DNA of 36,840 bases from Streptosporangiales bacterium (GCA_009379995.1 WHSR01000057.1:1-36840), one strand, 5' to 3'; shown: positions 24,971 through 34,105, counted from the stretch's first letter. Numbers and translations are program-made. Notes: generated by a model not told the origin, from the sequence alone.

Positions 24971-26053
24971 ATGTCGAGTTCGGTTCGGGTAGCAATCGTT
25001 GGTGTCGGCAACTGCGCCGCGTCCTTCGTCCAAGGCGTCGAGTACTACCAGGACGCCGCGGCGGGCAGCTCAGTGCCCGGCCTCATGCATGTCCAGTTCG
25101 GGGACTACCACATACGAGATATCGAGTTCGTCGCGGCCTTCGACGTCGATGCCAAGAAGGTGGGCTTCGACCTGGCGGACGCGATCCTGGCGAGCGAGAA
25201 CAACACGATCAATATCTGCGACGTGCCCCCGACCGGGGTACAGGTGCGGCGCGGCCCCACCCTGGACGGGCTCGGCAGGTACTACCGGGAGACCGTCGAC
25301 GAGTCGACGGAGCCGCCGGTCGACGTTGTCCAGGTGCTCGAGGAGACCGGCGCGGACGTCCTGGTCTCCTATCTGCCGGTCGGTTCAGAAGAGGCGGACC
25401 TTTATTACGCCCAGTGCGCCATCGACGCCGGCGTCGCGTTCGTCAACGCCCTGCCGGTGTTCATCGCGTCCGACCCGGTGTGGGCGAGGAAGTTCACCGA
25501 CGCCCGCGTACCCATCGTCGGCGACGACATCAAGTCCCAGGTCGGCGCCACGATCACGCACCGCGTGCTGGCCAGGCTGTTCGAGGACCGCGGGGTCATC
25601 CTCGACCGCACGATGCAGCTCAACGTCGGCGGCAACATGGACTTCATGAACATGCTCGAGCGTGAGCGGCTGGAGTCCAAGAAGATCTCCAAGACGCAGT
25701 CGGTCACCTCACAGGTCGGCCACGACCTGGGCAAGAAGAACGTCCACATCGGCCCCTCCGACTACGTGCCCTGGCTGGACGACCGCAAGTGGGCGTACGT
25801 GCGGTTGGAGGGCCGGGCATTCGGCGACGTCCCGCTCAACCTGGAGTACAAGCTCGAGGTCTGGGACTCGCCGAACTCCGCCGGCATCATCATCGACGCG
25901 GCCCGGGCGGCGAAGATCGCCAAGGATCGCGGGATCGGCGGGCCGGTGCTGTCGGCCTCCTCGTACTTCATGAAGTCCCCGCCGGAGCAGTACCACGACC
26001 ACATCGCCCGTGATCTCGTGGAGAAGTTCATCCACGGCGAAGTGGAACGGTAG
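24971..26053 (+). CDS. ino1: inositol-3-phosphate synthase
   Basis: A 360-residue enzyme that converts glucose 6-phosphate to 1D-myo-inositol 3-phosphate with NAD+ as a recycled cofactor. The Rossmann motif GVGNCAAS is at the N-terminus. Further on come [31 protein letters not shown] and the catalytic-region [13 protein letters not shown], with the lysine-rich [10 protein letters not shown]. The size is that of the short mycobacterial-type enzyme. Its product feeds phosphatidylinositol lipids and mycothiol. The start is ATG 24971 with AAAGGGAG about 8 nt upstream. A 13-bp hairpin follows the gene. Confidence 0.95.
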   Translation: MSSSVRVAIVGVGNCAASFVQGVEYYQDAAAGSSVPGLMHVQFGDYHIRDIEFVAAFDVDAKKVGFDLADAILASENNTINICDVPPTGVQVRRGPTLDGLGRYYRETVDESTEPPVDVVQVLEETGADVLVSYLPVGSEEADLYYAQCAIDAGVAFVNALPVFIASDPVWARKFTDARVPIVGDDIKSQVGATITHRVLARLFEDRGVILDRTMQLNVGGNMDFMNMLERERLESKKISKTQSVTSQVGHDLGKKNVHIGPSDYVPWLDDRKWAYVRLEGRAFGDVPLNLEYKLEVWDSPNSAGIIIDAARAAKIAKDRGIGGPVLSASSYFMKSPPEQYHDHIARDLVEKFIHGEVER

Positions 26054-26071
26054 GCGACCCTCCTCTCCACT

Positions 26072-26123
26072 ACGAACGGCCCGGCCCCCCGCAGCTCCGC
26101 TGTTTGGGAGCCGGGCCGTTCGT
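26072..26123 (+). terminator. strong hairpin terminator after ino1
   Basis: Perfect 13-bp inverted repeat ACGAACGGCCCGG / CCGGGCCGTTCGT (26072-26084 and 26111-26123), 18 nt after the ino1 stop. There is no T-run, as is usual for actinobacterial terminators. Confidence 0.8.
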
Positions 26124-26139
26124 CTGCGAGGCGTATGGA

Positions 26140-26157
26140 GTAGATATATGTATCTAC
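26140..26157. promoter_or_regulatory. likely operator of the MazEF-type pair
   Basis: Perfect inverted repeat GTAGATA-TATG-TATCTAC in an AT-rich patch just upstream of the -10 box of the antitoxin gene. A ribbon-helix-helix antitoxin dimer binding here would block the promoter. GGAGTAG is also directly repeated on either side (26137 and 26161). Confidence 0.6.
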
Positions 26158-26164
26158 ACTGGAG

Positions 26165-26170
26165 TAGCCT
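26165..26170 (+). promoter_or_regulatory. -10 box of a leaderless antitoxin promoter
   Basis: TAGCCT ends 7 nt before the ATG at 26178, just downstream of the operator-like palindrome. Confidence 0.5.
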
Positions 26171-26177
26171 CATCGGT

Positions 26178-26441
26178 ATGGGTACCCCGACGACGACGAT
26201 CAGGGTCAGCCGGCACACCCGGGACCGGGTGGCGACGCTCGCCGAGCAGACCGGACAGCCGATGACGTCCGTGCTGGAGGCGGCCCTCAAGGAGTACGAG
26301 CGCAAGATCTTCTGGGACCGGTTCACCGCAGAGGTCGCCGCGGTTCGCGCCGACCCCGAGGCCTGGGCGGAGGTGGAAGCCGAGCGGAGGATCGAGGAAG
26401 GCGCCCTGCGGGATGGGCTCGACGACGAGGACGATCGGTGA
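26178..26441 (+). CDS. ribbon-helix-helix antitoxin of a MazEF-type module
   Basis: An 87-residue protein. The N-terminal TTTIRVSRHTRDRVATLAEQTGQPMTSVLEAAL is a ribbon-helix-helix DNA-binding domain (strand, then two helices). The C-terminal half is acidic (EVEAERRIEEGALRDGLDDED) and is the likely toxin-binding tail. It precedes and overlaps the MazF-like gene. The ATG at 26178 is 7 nt after a -10 box, so translation is probably leaderless. It should bind the palindrome at 26140-26157. Confidence 0.85.
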   Translation: MGTPTTTIRVSRHTRDRVATLAEQTGQPMTSVLEAALKEYERKIFWDRFTAEVAAVRADPEAWAEVEAERRIEEGALRDGLDDEDDR

Positions 26442-26797
26442 GCGTACGGACCAAGGCGGCCGGGCCGCTCCGGGGCGAGGTGTGGCTGACGGACTTCAGT
26501 CAACCGATCGGTCACGAGCAGGGCTTCCGGCGCCCCGCCGTCGTGGTGAGCGCGGACGGGTTCAACGCCAGCGGTCTCGATCTTGCCGTTGTCGTGCCGG
26601 TCACGACCCGAAAGCGAAATTGGTCCATGCACGTGGAGCTGGAGCCGGGTGAGTCCGGGCTGCGGGACGTGAGCTGGGCCAAGGTCGAGGACATCAAGAG
26701 CGTGTCGACCCTGCGGCTGGTCCATCAACTCGGCGTCGTGGATCCTCTCGTACTCGATCGGATCGGCGCCATCGCCCGAGTGCTCCTCGACCTGTGA
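26438..26797 (+). CDS. mazF: MazF/PemK-type mRNA endonuclease toxin
   Basis: A 119-residue toxin of the PemK/MazF fold. GEVWLTDFSQPIGHEQGFRRPAVVVSADGFN has the conserved GEVW and RP(A)VV segments with the catalytic-region Arg. VVVPVTTRKRN and SWAKVEDIKSVSTLRL follow, including the conserved Ser/Thr site. Known relatives cut mRNA at short motifs; the target sequence cannot be read from the protein. The GTG at 26438 overlaps the antitoxin stop (GTGA). The pair sits between the ino1 terminator and the ABC operon and looks like an accessory insertion. Confidence 0.9.
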   Translation: MSVRTKAAGPLRGEVWLTDFSQPIGHEQGFRRPAVVVSADGFNASGLDLAVVVPVTTRKRNWSMHVELEPGESGLRDVSWAKVEDIKSVSTLRLVHQLGVVDPLVLDRIGAIARVLLDL

Positions 26798-26845
26798 GGC
26801 GTCGGTTATGCCGGGGCCAGACGGCCGGGTGTGGGGTCGGTCGCG

Positions 26846-27934
26846 TTAGCGATCAGAGGCGGGAATGAGGGCGCGGTCCTCCGGGAAGTGGCAGGCCACC
26901 TGGTGGCCGGTGGCCTTCTCGGCGAGCGGCGGCCGCTCGGTACGGCAGATGTCCTGCGCCTTCCAGCAGCGGGTGCGGAACGGGCACCCGGACGGCGGGT
27001 TCAGCGGGCTCGGCACGTCGCCGGTCAACAGGATCCGTTCTCGGGCCTGGTCGACGTCCGGATCGGAGATCGGAATCGCTGACAGCAGCGCGTGGGTGTA
27101 GGGGTGCAGCGGGTGCTGGTAGATCTGTCGTGCCTCGCCGAGTTCCACGATGTGGCCGAGGTACATGACCGCTACCCGGTCCGAGATGTGCCGCACCACC
27201 GACAGGTCGTGCGCGATGAACACGTACGTGAGGTCGAACTCCTCCTGCAGGTCCTGCAGCAGGTTGATGATCTGAGCCCGGATGGAGACGTCCAAGGCGG
27301 AGACCGGCTCGTCGCACACCATGAGCTTGGGCCGCAACGCCAAGGCCCGCGCGATCCCGATTCGCTGGGCCTGCCCACCGGAGAACTCGTGCGGGTAGCG
27401 GTTGTAGTGCTCAGGGTTGAGACCCACCAGCTCCAGCAGCTCCTGGACGGCCCGCTTGATGCCGCCTTCGGTCTCGACCCGCTGCAGCCGGAACGGCGCG
27501 CCCACGATGGACCCGACGGTGTGCCGGGGGTTCAGCGACGAGAACGGATCCTGGAAGATCATCTGCATGTCCCGGCGGATCGGCCGGACCTGCCTCTGCG
27601 GCAGATAGGAGATGTCCTGCCCGTTCAGGACGATCTGTCCGTCGGTCGGCCGCAGCAGCCGGGTGAGCAACCGGCCGGTGGTCGACTTCCCGCACCCCGA
27701 TTCCCCGACGAGCCCGAACGTCTCACCGCGCCGCACCGTGAAGTTCAGCCCGTCGACCGCCTTGACCAGCCCGACCTGCTTCTGGAAGATGATCCCCCGC
27801 TTGATCGGGAAGTGCTTGCGCAGGCCGGTCACCTCGAGGAGGACACCGCCGGTGCCCGCCGCGTCGCCCGTCGTGTCGGCGGTTGAGCTGCTCGTCGTGT
27901 TGGTTGTCGCGCTGCCCATGCGAGGTTTACCCAC
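26846..27934 (-). CDS. oligopeptide ABC importer, second ATPase (OppF/DppF type)
   Basis: A 362-residue ATPase. Walker A GESGCGKST, Q-loop MIFQDPFSSLNPR, signature FSGGQAQRIGIARAL, Walker B LMVCDEPVSALD and the H-loop AHDL are all intact. The C-terminal oligopeptide-transporter extension has the SGCPFRTRCWKAQDIC cysteine motif that can bind an Fe-S cluster in relatives. A 30-residue Ser/Thr-rich N-terminus precedes the domain. The GTG at 27934 overlaps the OppD-type stop by 8 nt; ATG 27919 is an alternative. Last gene of the operon, convergent with mazF. Confidence 0.9.
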   Translation of the reverse strand: MGKPRMGSATTNTTSSSTADTTGDAAGTGGVLLEVTGLRKHFPIKRGIIFQKQVGLVKAVDGLNFTVRRGETFGLVGESGCGKSTTGRLLTRLLRPTDGQIVLNGQDISYLPQRQVRPIRRDMQMIFQDPFSSLNPRHTVGSIVGAPFRLQRVETEGGIKRAVQELLELVGLNPEHYNRYPHEFSGGQAQRIGIARALALRPKLMVCDEPVSALDVSIRAQIINLLQDLQEEFDLTYVFIAHDLSVVRHISDRVAVMYLGHIVELGEARQIYQHPLHPYTHALLSAIPISDPDVDQARERILLTGDVPSPLNPPSGCPFRTRCWKAQDICRTERPPLAEKATGHQVACHFPEDRALIPASDR

Positions 27935-28964
27935 CCTTTCGGACGGACGACTGCACCCGAGGCAGAATGTCGCGTGCGAACGTCTCGGTCCGCTCCTGCT
28001 CGGAAAGGTGGCAGGCCACCAGGTGGCCGCCGTTCACCGGAGCGTACTCCGGGACCTCGGTCGAGCACGGCTCCGGCAGCATGCGGTACGGGCACCTCGG
28101 GTGGAACGGGCACCCGGACGGAACGTCGATGAGCGACGGTGGATTGCCGCTGATCGGGCGTAGCCTGTGCTCCGGCTCGCGGTCCAGGCGGGTGACCGAG
28201 GAGAGCAGTCCCCAGGTGTAGGGATGCCGCGGCTCGTAGAACACCTGGCGCAGCGTGCCGTGCTCCACCGGCCGGCCCGCGTACATGACCAGCGCCTCGT
28301 CGGCGACGCCCGCGACGACGCCCAGGTCGTGGGTGATGAGGATGACCGCCGTGCCGAACTCCTCCTGCAGGTCGGCGATCAGGTTGAGGATCTGCGCCTG
28401 CACGGTCACGTCGAGCGCGGTGGTCGGCTCGTCCGCGATGAGCAGCTCCGGGTCGCACGCCAGGGCCATGGCGATCATCACACGCTGCCGCATGCCACCG
28501 GAGAACTGGTGCGGGTAGTCGTCGATGCGACCCTCGGGCTGCGGGATCCCGACCCGGCCCAGCAGGTCGACCGCGCGCTTGCGGGCGACCCGTTTGGTCG
28601 CGCCGGTGTGCAGCCGGTACGCCTCGATGATCTGGTTGCCCACCGTGTAGTACGGGTGCAGCGAGGACAGTGGATCCTGAAAGATCATCGCCATCCGGTT
28701 GCCGCGCAGCTCCCGGACGAAGTCGGGGTCGGCCCGGACCAGTTCGTCGCCGCCGAGCGTCACCGAGCCCTCGACGGTGAACCTTCCGCGCAGCAGACCC
28801 ATGATCGCCAGGGACGTGACCGACTTGCCGGAGCCGGACTCGCCGACGATGCCGAGGGTTTGGCCGCGGTCGACCTCGAAGCTCACCCCGTCGACGGCTC
28901 GGACCACGCCGTCCTCGGTGGAGAAACGCACGCGGAGGTCCTCGACCTCGAGCAGCGACGTCAT
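27927..28964 (-). CDS. oligopeptide ABC importer, first ATPase (OppD/DppD type)
   Basis: A 345-residue ATPase with Walker [11 protein letters not shown]-loop [14 protein letters not shown], signature [15 protein letters not shown], Walker [13 protein letters not shown] and H-loop THDLGVV. The C-terminal motif [18 protein letters not shown] is the family cysteine cluster. OppD and OppF types form a heterodimer that powers the two permeases. The ATG at 28964 overlaps the stop of the permease gene before it (ATGA), so translation is coupled. The long open frame upstream is a shadow of that permease and is rejected. Confidence 0.92.
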   Translation of the reverse strand: MTSLLEVEDLRVRFSTEDGVVRAVDGVSFEVDRGQTLGIVGESGSGKSVTSLAIMGLLRGRFTVEGSVTLGGDELVRADPDFVRELRGNRMAMIFQDPLSSLHPYYTVGNQIIEAYRLHTGATKRVARKRAVDLLGRVGIPQPEGRIDDYPHQFSGGMRQRVMIAMALACDPELLIADEPTTALDVTVQAQILNLIADLQEEFGTAVILITHDLGVVAGVADEALVMYAGRPVEHGTLRQVFYEPRHPYTWGLLSSVTRLDREPEHRLRPISGNPPSLIDVPSGCPFHPRCPYRMLPEPCSTEVPEYAPVNGGHLVACHLSEQERTETFARDILPRVQSSVRKGG

Positions 28965-29950
28965 GTGTACCTCACCCTCGGGTCGAGCACCGCGTACAGG
29001 ATGTCGACGATGAGGTTCGCGAACACGATGAAGAACGCGGCGAACAGGGTCACCCCCATGATGACCGGCTGGTCGATCGTCCCGATCGCCTGGTAGGCGA
29101 GCTGGCCGACGCCGGGCATGCCGAACACCGTCTCGGTGATGAGCGCGCCGCCGAGCAGCTGGCCGAGGTCGATGCCGAAGATCGTGATCACCGGAGTAAG
29201 CGCCGCGCGCATCCCGTGCTTGACCACCACCGTCCGCTCCGGCAGCCCCTTGGCCCGCGCGGTGCGTACGTAGTTCTCCGCCATCGTGTCCAGCATGCCG
29301 GCCCGGGTGAGCCGGGCGTACATGGCGGAGAACAGGAAGGCAAGGGTGATCCAAGGCAAGATCATCGCGCTTATCCAGCCCGCCGGATCAGTAAACGGGT
29401 TCACGAACTCCGGGTACGGGATCAACTCCAGCCGGATGTAGAAGACGTACAGCAGGACAAGAGCCGTGAAGTACACCGGCAGCGACACCCCGGACAATGC
29501 GACCACCATCGCGCCGCGGTCCCAGAGCGAGCCCTTGCGCAGCGCGGAGATCACGCCGGCGCCAAGGCCGACGAGCAGCCACAGGGCCGCCGCGCCGATC
29601 GCTATCGAGGCGCTGACCGGAAGCCGATCCATCAGCAGGCTCCAGACCGGCAGGTTGTTCTGGTAGGAGAAGCCGAGACAGGGGAAGGGACACTGGACCG
29701 CCGCCTCGCCGGTGCCGAACGTGCGGCCGGCGAAGATGCCCACCACGTAGTCGAAGAACTGCTGGTAGATGGGCCTGTCCAGGCCGAGCTGATGCTGGAT
29801 CTCCGCGATGCGCTCCGGGGTACACGCGCGGCCGCAGGCGAGGGTCGCCGGGTCGGCCGGCAGCACATAGAAGATCACGAAGGTGATCCCGCAGATCACC
29901 AGCAGGATCCCGGCGACCGCGATGAGCCGGCGGACGATGTACCGGATCAT
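28961..29950 (-). CDS. oligopeptide ABC importer permease (OppB/DppB type)
   Basis: A 329-residue permease with six hydrophobic segments. The N-terminus MIRYIVRRLIAVAGILLVICG is the classic DppB start. The large outside loop after the first segment has ACGRAC and QCPFPC, two Cys-X3-Cys pairs that could form disulphides. The cytoplasmic EAA-like loop reads ENYVRTARAKGLPERTVVVKHG. Its ATG at 29950 overlaps the previous permease stop. It follows the OppC-type gene, the reverse of the common B-C order. The substrate is probably a peptide but other solutes are possible. Confidence 0.92.
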   Translation of the reverse strand: MIRYIVRRLIAVAGILLVICGITFVIFYVLPADPATLACGRACTPERIAEIQHQLGLDRPIYQQFFDYVVGIFAGRTFGTGEAAVQCPFPCLGFSYQNNLPVWSLLMDRLPVSASIAIGAAALWLLVGLGAGVISALRKGSLWDRGAMVVALSGVSLPVYFTALVLLYVFYIRLELIPYPEFVNPFTDPAGWISAMILPWITLAFLFSAMYARLTRAGMLDTMAENYVRTARAKGLPERTVVVKHGMRAALTPVITIFGIDLGQLLGGALITETVFGMPGVGQLAYQAIGTIDQPVIMGVTLFAAFFIVFANLIVDILYAVLDPRVRYT

Positions 29951-30918
29951 GAGCCGTCACCCCGCGGCTCGATCGCATCCCGCAGCCCATCGCCCAGCAG
30001 GTTGAACGACAGCACCGTGATGAACAGGCACAGGCCAGGTAGGACGAAGTAGCTGGGGATCACCTGGTACCAATCCACCGCGTCGGACAGCATCTGACCC
30101 CACGAGGGCGTCGGCGGCTTCACCCCGACGCCGAGGAACGACAGCGCCGCCTCGACGGCAATGTAGGTGGGGATCGTCAGCGTCGCGACGACGAGGATCG
30201 GCCCGGCCAGGTTGGGCAGCAGTTCACGGAACACGATGTACCGGGTCGACGCGCCCAGCGCCCGAGCCGCCTCGACGAACTCCCGCTGGGCGAGCGAGAT
30301 CGTCTGGCCGCGGACGATGCGTCCCACGTACGACCAGCCGAAGAACCCGATGACCACGATGAGCAGCAGCGGCCGATTCGCGTTCGGCAGCATCGCCACC
30401 AAAGCGATCATGAAGATGAGCGACGGGAAGGACAGCAGCACGTCCATGGTCCGGCCGATGACCGCGTCCGCCCAGCCGCCCACGTAGCCGGCGACGATCC
30501 CGAAGACCGTCCCGAGGACGACCGCCACGCCGGTGGCTCCGACCGAGATGAGCAGCGACACCCTGGCCCCGTACACGAGGCGGCTGAAGATGTCGCGGCC
30601 GCTCTTCGGCTCGACACCGAGCCAGTGCTCGGCTCCGATGCCGCCGAGCGGACCCTTCGGCACTCCGCCGAGCGCAGGGTCGATGGCCCCCGGGTTGAAC
30701 TGGGTCGGCGAATAGCCGTTCAGCCAGGTGAGCACCGGCGCGAAGATCGCGATCAGTACCAGAGCGCTCACAACGCCGAGGCCGGCCATGGCCGCACGGT
30801 CACGCCGCAACCGGCGCCACGCCATCTGCGGGAGCGATCTCCCCTCGACGCGCCCGCCGGCTGCGGCGGTTGTGGGTCCCGGAGCCTGCCGCTCCGGGAC
30901 CCCTACCGGTACTGCCAT
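29947..30918 (-). CDS. oligopeptide ABC importer permease (OppC/DppC type)
   Basis: A 323-residue permease. A 40-residue cytoplasmic N-terminus (basic, LPQMAWRRLRRDRAAMAGL) leads to six hydrophobic segments. GRDIFSRLVYGARVSLLISV and the EAA-like loop EFVEAARALGASTRYIVFRELLPN are typical of the OppC/DppC branch. The ATG at 30918 begins 3 nt after the stop of the binding-protein gene. It is followed with a 4-nt overlap by the OppB-type permease. Confidence 0.92.
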   Translation of the reverse strand: MAVPVGVPERQAPGPTTAAAGGRVEGRSLPQMAWRRLRRDRAAMAGLGVVSALVLIAIFAPVLTWLNGYSPTQFNPGAIDPALGGVPKGPLGGIGAEHWLGVEPKSGRDIFSRLVYGARVSLLISVGATGVAVVLGTVFGIVAGYVGGWADAVIGRTMDVLLSFPSLIFMIALVAMLPNANRPLLLIVVIGFFGWSYVGRIVRGQTISLAQREFVEAARALGASTRYIVFRELLPNLAGPILVVATLTIPTYIAVEAALSFLGVGVKPPTPSWGQMLSDAVDWYQVIPSYFVLPGLCLFITVLSFNLLGDGLRDAIEPRGDGS

Positions 30919-30921
30919 CGG

Positions 30922-32631
30922 TTACTGCTCGACTCCGACCGTTGCGAGATCAACGTGACCGCCGAACATCTGAGCACCGAACGCGCCGGTCACCTTGGAG
31001 CCGATCAACTGCGAACGCAGGTCGTACGACAGCGGGACGATGGGCGCGTCCTGCATGATCTGCCGGTCCAGCTGGCCCCATGCCCGGTCGGCTGCCTGCG
31101 GGTCGCTGATCATGAGTTCGAGGATCTCGGCGACGCGCTTGTTGGCTTCCGGGTCGTCGTACTGCGAGGTGTTGTTGTTGCCCTGCGGCTTGATGAAGGC
31201 CCCGTCGAAGGTCGGCGGGATCATGGTCTCCGCGCTGGGCCATTCCGCGCACCATCCGTAGAAGACCAAGTCGTCCTGGCGCTTGATGTTGCCGATCTCA
31301 GTGTAGTAGACGGAGGCGCTGACAGCATTGATCTTGACCTTGATGCCCGCCTTGGCCAGCGCCTGCTGGATCGCCTCGGCCTGGTCCGGGCCGTACGCGC
31401 CCGACTCCGTTGTCGAGGTCAGGGTCAGCTCCAGCCCGTCCGGGTAGCCGGCATCGGCGAGCATCTGCTTGGCCTTCTCCGGGTCGCCCTTGAAGTTGTT
31501 GTTCGGGTAGAGGTTGAACTTCTGGTACCCGGGCAGCGAGGGGGGCATGATCGTCGACGTTGGGTCGGCGAGCACCGGACCGCCGCGGGAGGTGATGTAG
31601 GACTCCTGGCTGACGGCGTAGTTGATCGCCTGCCGGACCTTCAGGTTGTCGAGCGGCTTGTGCGACATGTTCAGCCCGATCCACCGGGTGCACGGGCTGC
31701 CACCTTGGATGAACCGCTCCTTGACCTTGGGGTCGTTGACGATCCGCGCGATGCTCGACGGCTCGACGTCCTCGATGTTGATGGCGGTCTGGTCCTCGCC
31801 CTGGTCGGCGATCAACCGCTGGTCGATCGTCGTCGGGTCGATCCCCATCTTGACGACGATCCTGTCCGGCCGCGCCTTGCGGACCGGGTCGGTCTTGGGG
31901 TCCCAGTGCTCGTTGCGCACGAGCACGAGCTCCTTGCCCCGGTCATACTTCTCGATCTTGTACGGACCGGAGGAGAACGGCCGGTTGTCGTACTTGACGC
32001 CGTTGTCCTTGTCCTCGGGCACCGGGCCGAACACCGGGAACGTCACGGTGTAGTTGAAGTACGGCACCGGCCGCTTCAGGTTGAAGACGATCGTCCGATC
32101 GTCCGGGGTCTCGATCGAGTCGAGGCCGCCCTTGTCTTCGTACGGACCCTTGTAGTCGTCGCCGCCCTCGATCAGCTGACGCGGCCACGGCGGCCCCTCC
32201 GGCAGGTCGGCCGAGAACGCGCGCTCCACGCCGTACTTGACGTCCTGCGCGGTGATCGGGGAGCCGTCCTCGTACTTCAGGCCCTCCCTGAGCTTGAACG
32301 TCCACACCGTCTTGTCCTCGTTGGCCTGACCGGTGTCGACGGCCAGGTCGGGCATGAGGTCCTGGCCTGCCTCGCCCGGCGCCGCCTTGTACTGGGTGAG
32401 GGCGCGGGTCAGAAGCCGCTGCCCGAAGTCGCCGGAGTTCGTGACGTAGTTGCGCGCGGGGTCGAGATGCTCGAAATCGTCGGTCTGCAACAGGGTGAGC
32501 GTGCCGCCCTTGGCACCCGCCTGCTGTTCGTCGCCACCTCCGCCTCCGCCACAAGCGGCGGCGGCCCCCAACGCCACCGCCGCCACGACGGCGGCGAGGC
32601 GCACAGTGGACTGTATCGCCATCGATATCAT
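30922..32631 (-). CDS. oligopeptide ABC importer substrate-binding lipoprotein (family 5)
   Basis: A 569-residue extracellular solute-binding protein of the OppA/DppA family 5. A hydrophobic N-terminus ends in ALGAAAACGG, where the Cys is the likely lipid-anchored residue, followed by a Gly-rich linker. Family features include LLQTDDFEHLDPAR, WTFKLREGLKYEDGSPITAQDVKYGVERA and the C-terminal PIVPLSYD. The ATG at 32631 has GGAAG 4 nt upstream; ATG 32622 is an alternative. First gene of the five-gene operon. Ligand specificity cannot be read from the sequence. Confidence 0.92.
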   Translation of the reverse strand: MISMAIQSTVRLAAVVAAVALGAAAACGGGGGGDEQQAGAKGGTLTLLQTDDFEHLDPARNYVTNSGDFGQRLLTRALTQYKAAPGEAGQDLMPDLAVDTGQANEDKTVWTFKLREGLKYEDGSPITAQDVKYGVERAFSADLPEGPPWPRQLIEGGDDYKGPYEDKGGLDSIETPDDRTIVFNLKRPVPYFNYTVTFPVFGPVPEDKDNGVKYDNRPFSSGPYKIEKYDRGKELVLVRNEHWDPKTDPVRKARPDRIVVKMGIDPTTIDQRLIADQGEDQTAINIEDVEPSSIARIVNDPKVKERFIQGGSPCTRWIGLNMSHKPLDNLKVRQAINYAVSQESYITSRGGPVLADPTSTIMPPSLPGYQKFNLYPNNNFKGDPEKAKQMLADAGYPDGLELTLTSTTESGAYGPDQAEAIQQALAKAGIKVKINAVSASVYYTEIGNIKRQDDLVFYGWCAEWPSAETMIPPTFDGAFIKPQGNNNTSQYDDPEANKRVAEILELMISDPQAADRAWGQLDRQIMQDAPIVPLSYDLRSQLIGSKVTGAFGAQMFGGHVDLATVGVEQ

Positions 32632-32734
32632 CCCGCTTCCGGCCACCATGGCCCTTCGCCAGCACACAGATTGGTGCGAGGATCTGCCGTTGGGGCCGTC
32701 GTCGTCAACTCCAGCCCGTCGTTGATGCGCGTTC

Positions 32735-32759
32735 TTGACATTACTGTTACGCGTAGCCT
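32735..32759 (+). promoter_or_regulatory. promoter of the MFS gene
   Basis: A consensus -35 TTGACA (32735-32740) and a -10 TAGCCT (32754-32759) precede the GTG at 32768 by 8 nt. The 13-bp spacer is short; an overlapping TAGCTT at 32760 gives 19 bp but would sit nearly on the start codon. Either reading implies leaderless or nearly leaderless mRNA. Confidence 0.45.
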
Positions 32760-32767
32760 TAGCTTTT

Positions 32768-34105
32768 GTGTCCTTCGTCGGCGATCTGCGTGCCGTGGTC
32801 CGGGGGCGTGACTTCCGGCGCCTGTACGCGACGAGGCTCGTCTCCCAGGCATCCGACGGCATCTTCCAGGTCGGCCTCGCGAGCTGGGTTTTCTTCTCCC
32901 CGGAAAGGCAGCCGACGGCGGCCCGGACCGCAGCGGCATTCGCGGTCCTGCTGCTGCCGTACTCCCTGGTGGGGCCGTTCGCGGGTGTCCTTCTCGACCG
33001 CTGGCGGCGCCGGCAGATCCTGGTCTTCGCGAATATCGTCCGGGCGGCGCTCATCGCCATCATCGCCGCCCTGGTGGCGACCGGGCTCGACGGCCCCTTC
33101 TTCTTCGGAACCGCGCTGGCCGCGCTGAGCGTGAACCGCTTCTTCCTGGCCGGGCTCTCGGCCGCCCTGCCGCACGTCGTCGCCCGCCAAGAGCTGATCA
33201 TGGCGAACTCGGTTTCGACGACGTCCGGCACGATCATCGCCGTGGCCGGCGGCGGCGTAGGTTACCTGCTGCGCCTCGCATACGGCAGCGGCGACGTCAG
33301 TACCGCGCTGCTGGTCGGAACGGCCGGCGTCGCGTACCTGTGCTCCGCCGGCGTCGCGGCCACCATGGGCCGGGACCTGCTCGGCCCGGACTACGATCCG
33401 GACCGGCCGCAGACCCGGGAGGCCCTGGGCCGGGTACTCCGCGGGTTGACCGACGGGGCACGGCACGTATACGGACGGCGCCGGGCCGGCGCTGCGCTGG
33501 CCGCCATAGCCGCGCACCGCTTCTTCTACGGGATCTCCACGATCACCGCGCTGCTGCTGTACCGGAACTACTTCTATCCGGAACGGGTGGAGGCCGGCCT
33601 CGGCGGGCTGGCCCTCGTCTTCGCCGCCTCCGGCGTCGGGTTCTTCGTCGCGGCGCTGGTCACCCCGCAGGCGACGGCGCGCATGCGCAAGCAGACCTGG
33701 ATCGTGCTGCTCTTGGTCTTGGCCTGCGTCGTAGAGATCGTTCTCGGCGTGCCGTTCCGGGAGGCGCCGTTCGTGGCGGCCGCGTTCGTGCTGGGCGTGG
33801 TGTCCCAGGGCGTGAAGATCTGCGTTGACACGCTGGTCCAGGAGAACATCGACGATGCCTACCGCGGACGGGTGTTCTCCTTCTACGACGTGCTGTTCAA
33901 CGTGTCCTTCGTGTCGGCGGCCGCCTTCACCGCCGTCGCCGCGCCCGAGAACGGCAAGTCGTACGCGATCCTGGGGTTCATCGCCCTCGGGTACGGCCTG
34001 ACCGCGCTCGGTTACGGGCTCGCGTCCCGTAACTCTCGCCGTGATCTTGCAGAAATGGTCGAACGCGGTTCGACCATTTCTGCAAGATCACGGCCGAAGG
34101 ATTAA
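32768..34105 (+). CDS. MFS transporter
   Basis: A 445-residue major facilitator protein with about 10-12 hydrophobic segments. FRRLYATRLVSQASDGIFQVGLASW, then LLPYSLVGPFAGVLLDRWRRRQIL, is the motif-A-like loop of MFS drug exporters of the MFS_3 type. ENIDDAYRGRVFSFYDVLFN is the second-half counterpart. The substrate is unknown. The GTG at 32768 follows a promoter by 8 nt; an upstream in-frame TTG at 32735 lies in the -35 box and is rejected. The last 21 codons are made by a 27-bp perfect palindrome, so the C-terminal tail is probably recent. The stop overlaps that of the convergent CCA gene. Confidence 0.88.
   Translation: MSFVGDLRAVVRGRDFRRLYATRLVSQASDGIFQVGLASWVFFSPERQPTAARTAAAFAVLLLPYSLVGPFAGVLLDRWRRRQILVFANIVRAALIAIIAALVATGLDGPFFFGTALAALSVNRFFLAGLSAALPHVVARQELIMANSVSTTSGTIIAVAGGGVGYLLRLAYGSGDVSTALLVGTAGVAYLCSAGVAATMGRDLLGPDYDPDRPQTREALGRVLRGLTDGARHVYGRRRAGAALAAIAAHRFFYGISTITALLLYRNYFYPERVEAGLGGLALVFAASGVGFFVAALVTPQATARMRKQTWIVLLLVLACVVEIVLGVPFREAPFVAAAFVLGVVSQGVKICVDTLVQENIDDAYRGRVFSFYDVLFNVSFVSAAAFTAVAAPENGKSYAILGFIALGYGLTALGYGLASRNSRRDLAEMVERGSTISARSRPKD
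34038..34094. repeat. 27-bp perfect inverted repeat at a convergent gene junction
   Basis: Arms 34038-34064 and 34068-34094 are perfectly complementary around the 3-nt centre GCG. The left arm starts GCCGTGATCTTGCAG and ends TGGTCGAAC. It lies inside the 3' end of the MFS gene and just before the stop of the convergent CCA gene, where it could end transcription from both sides. The AT content is higher than its surroundings. Confidence 0.92.
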
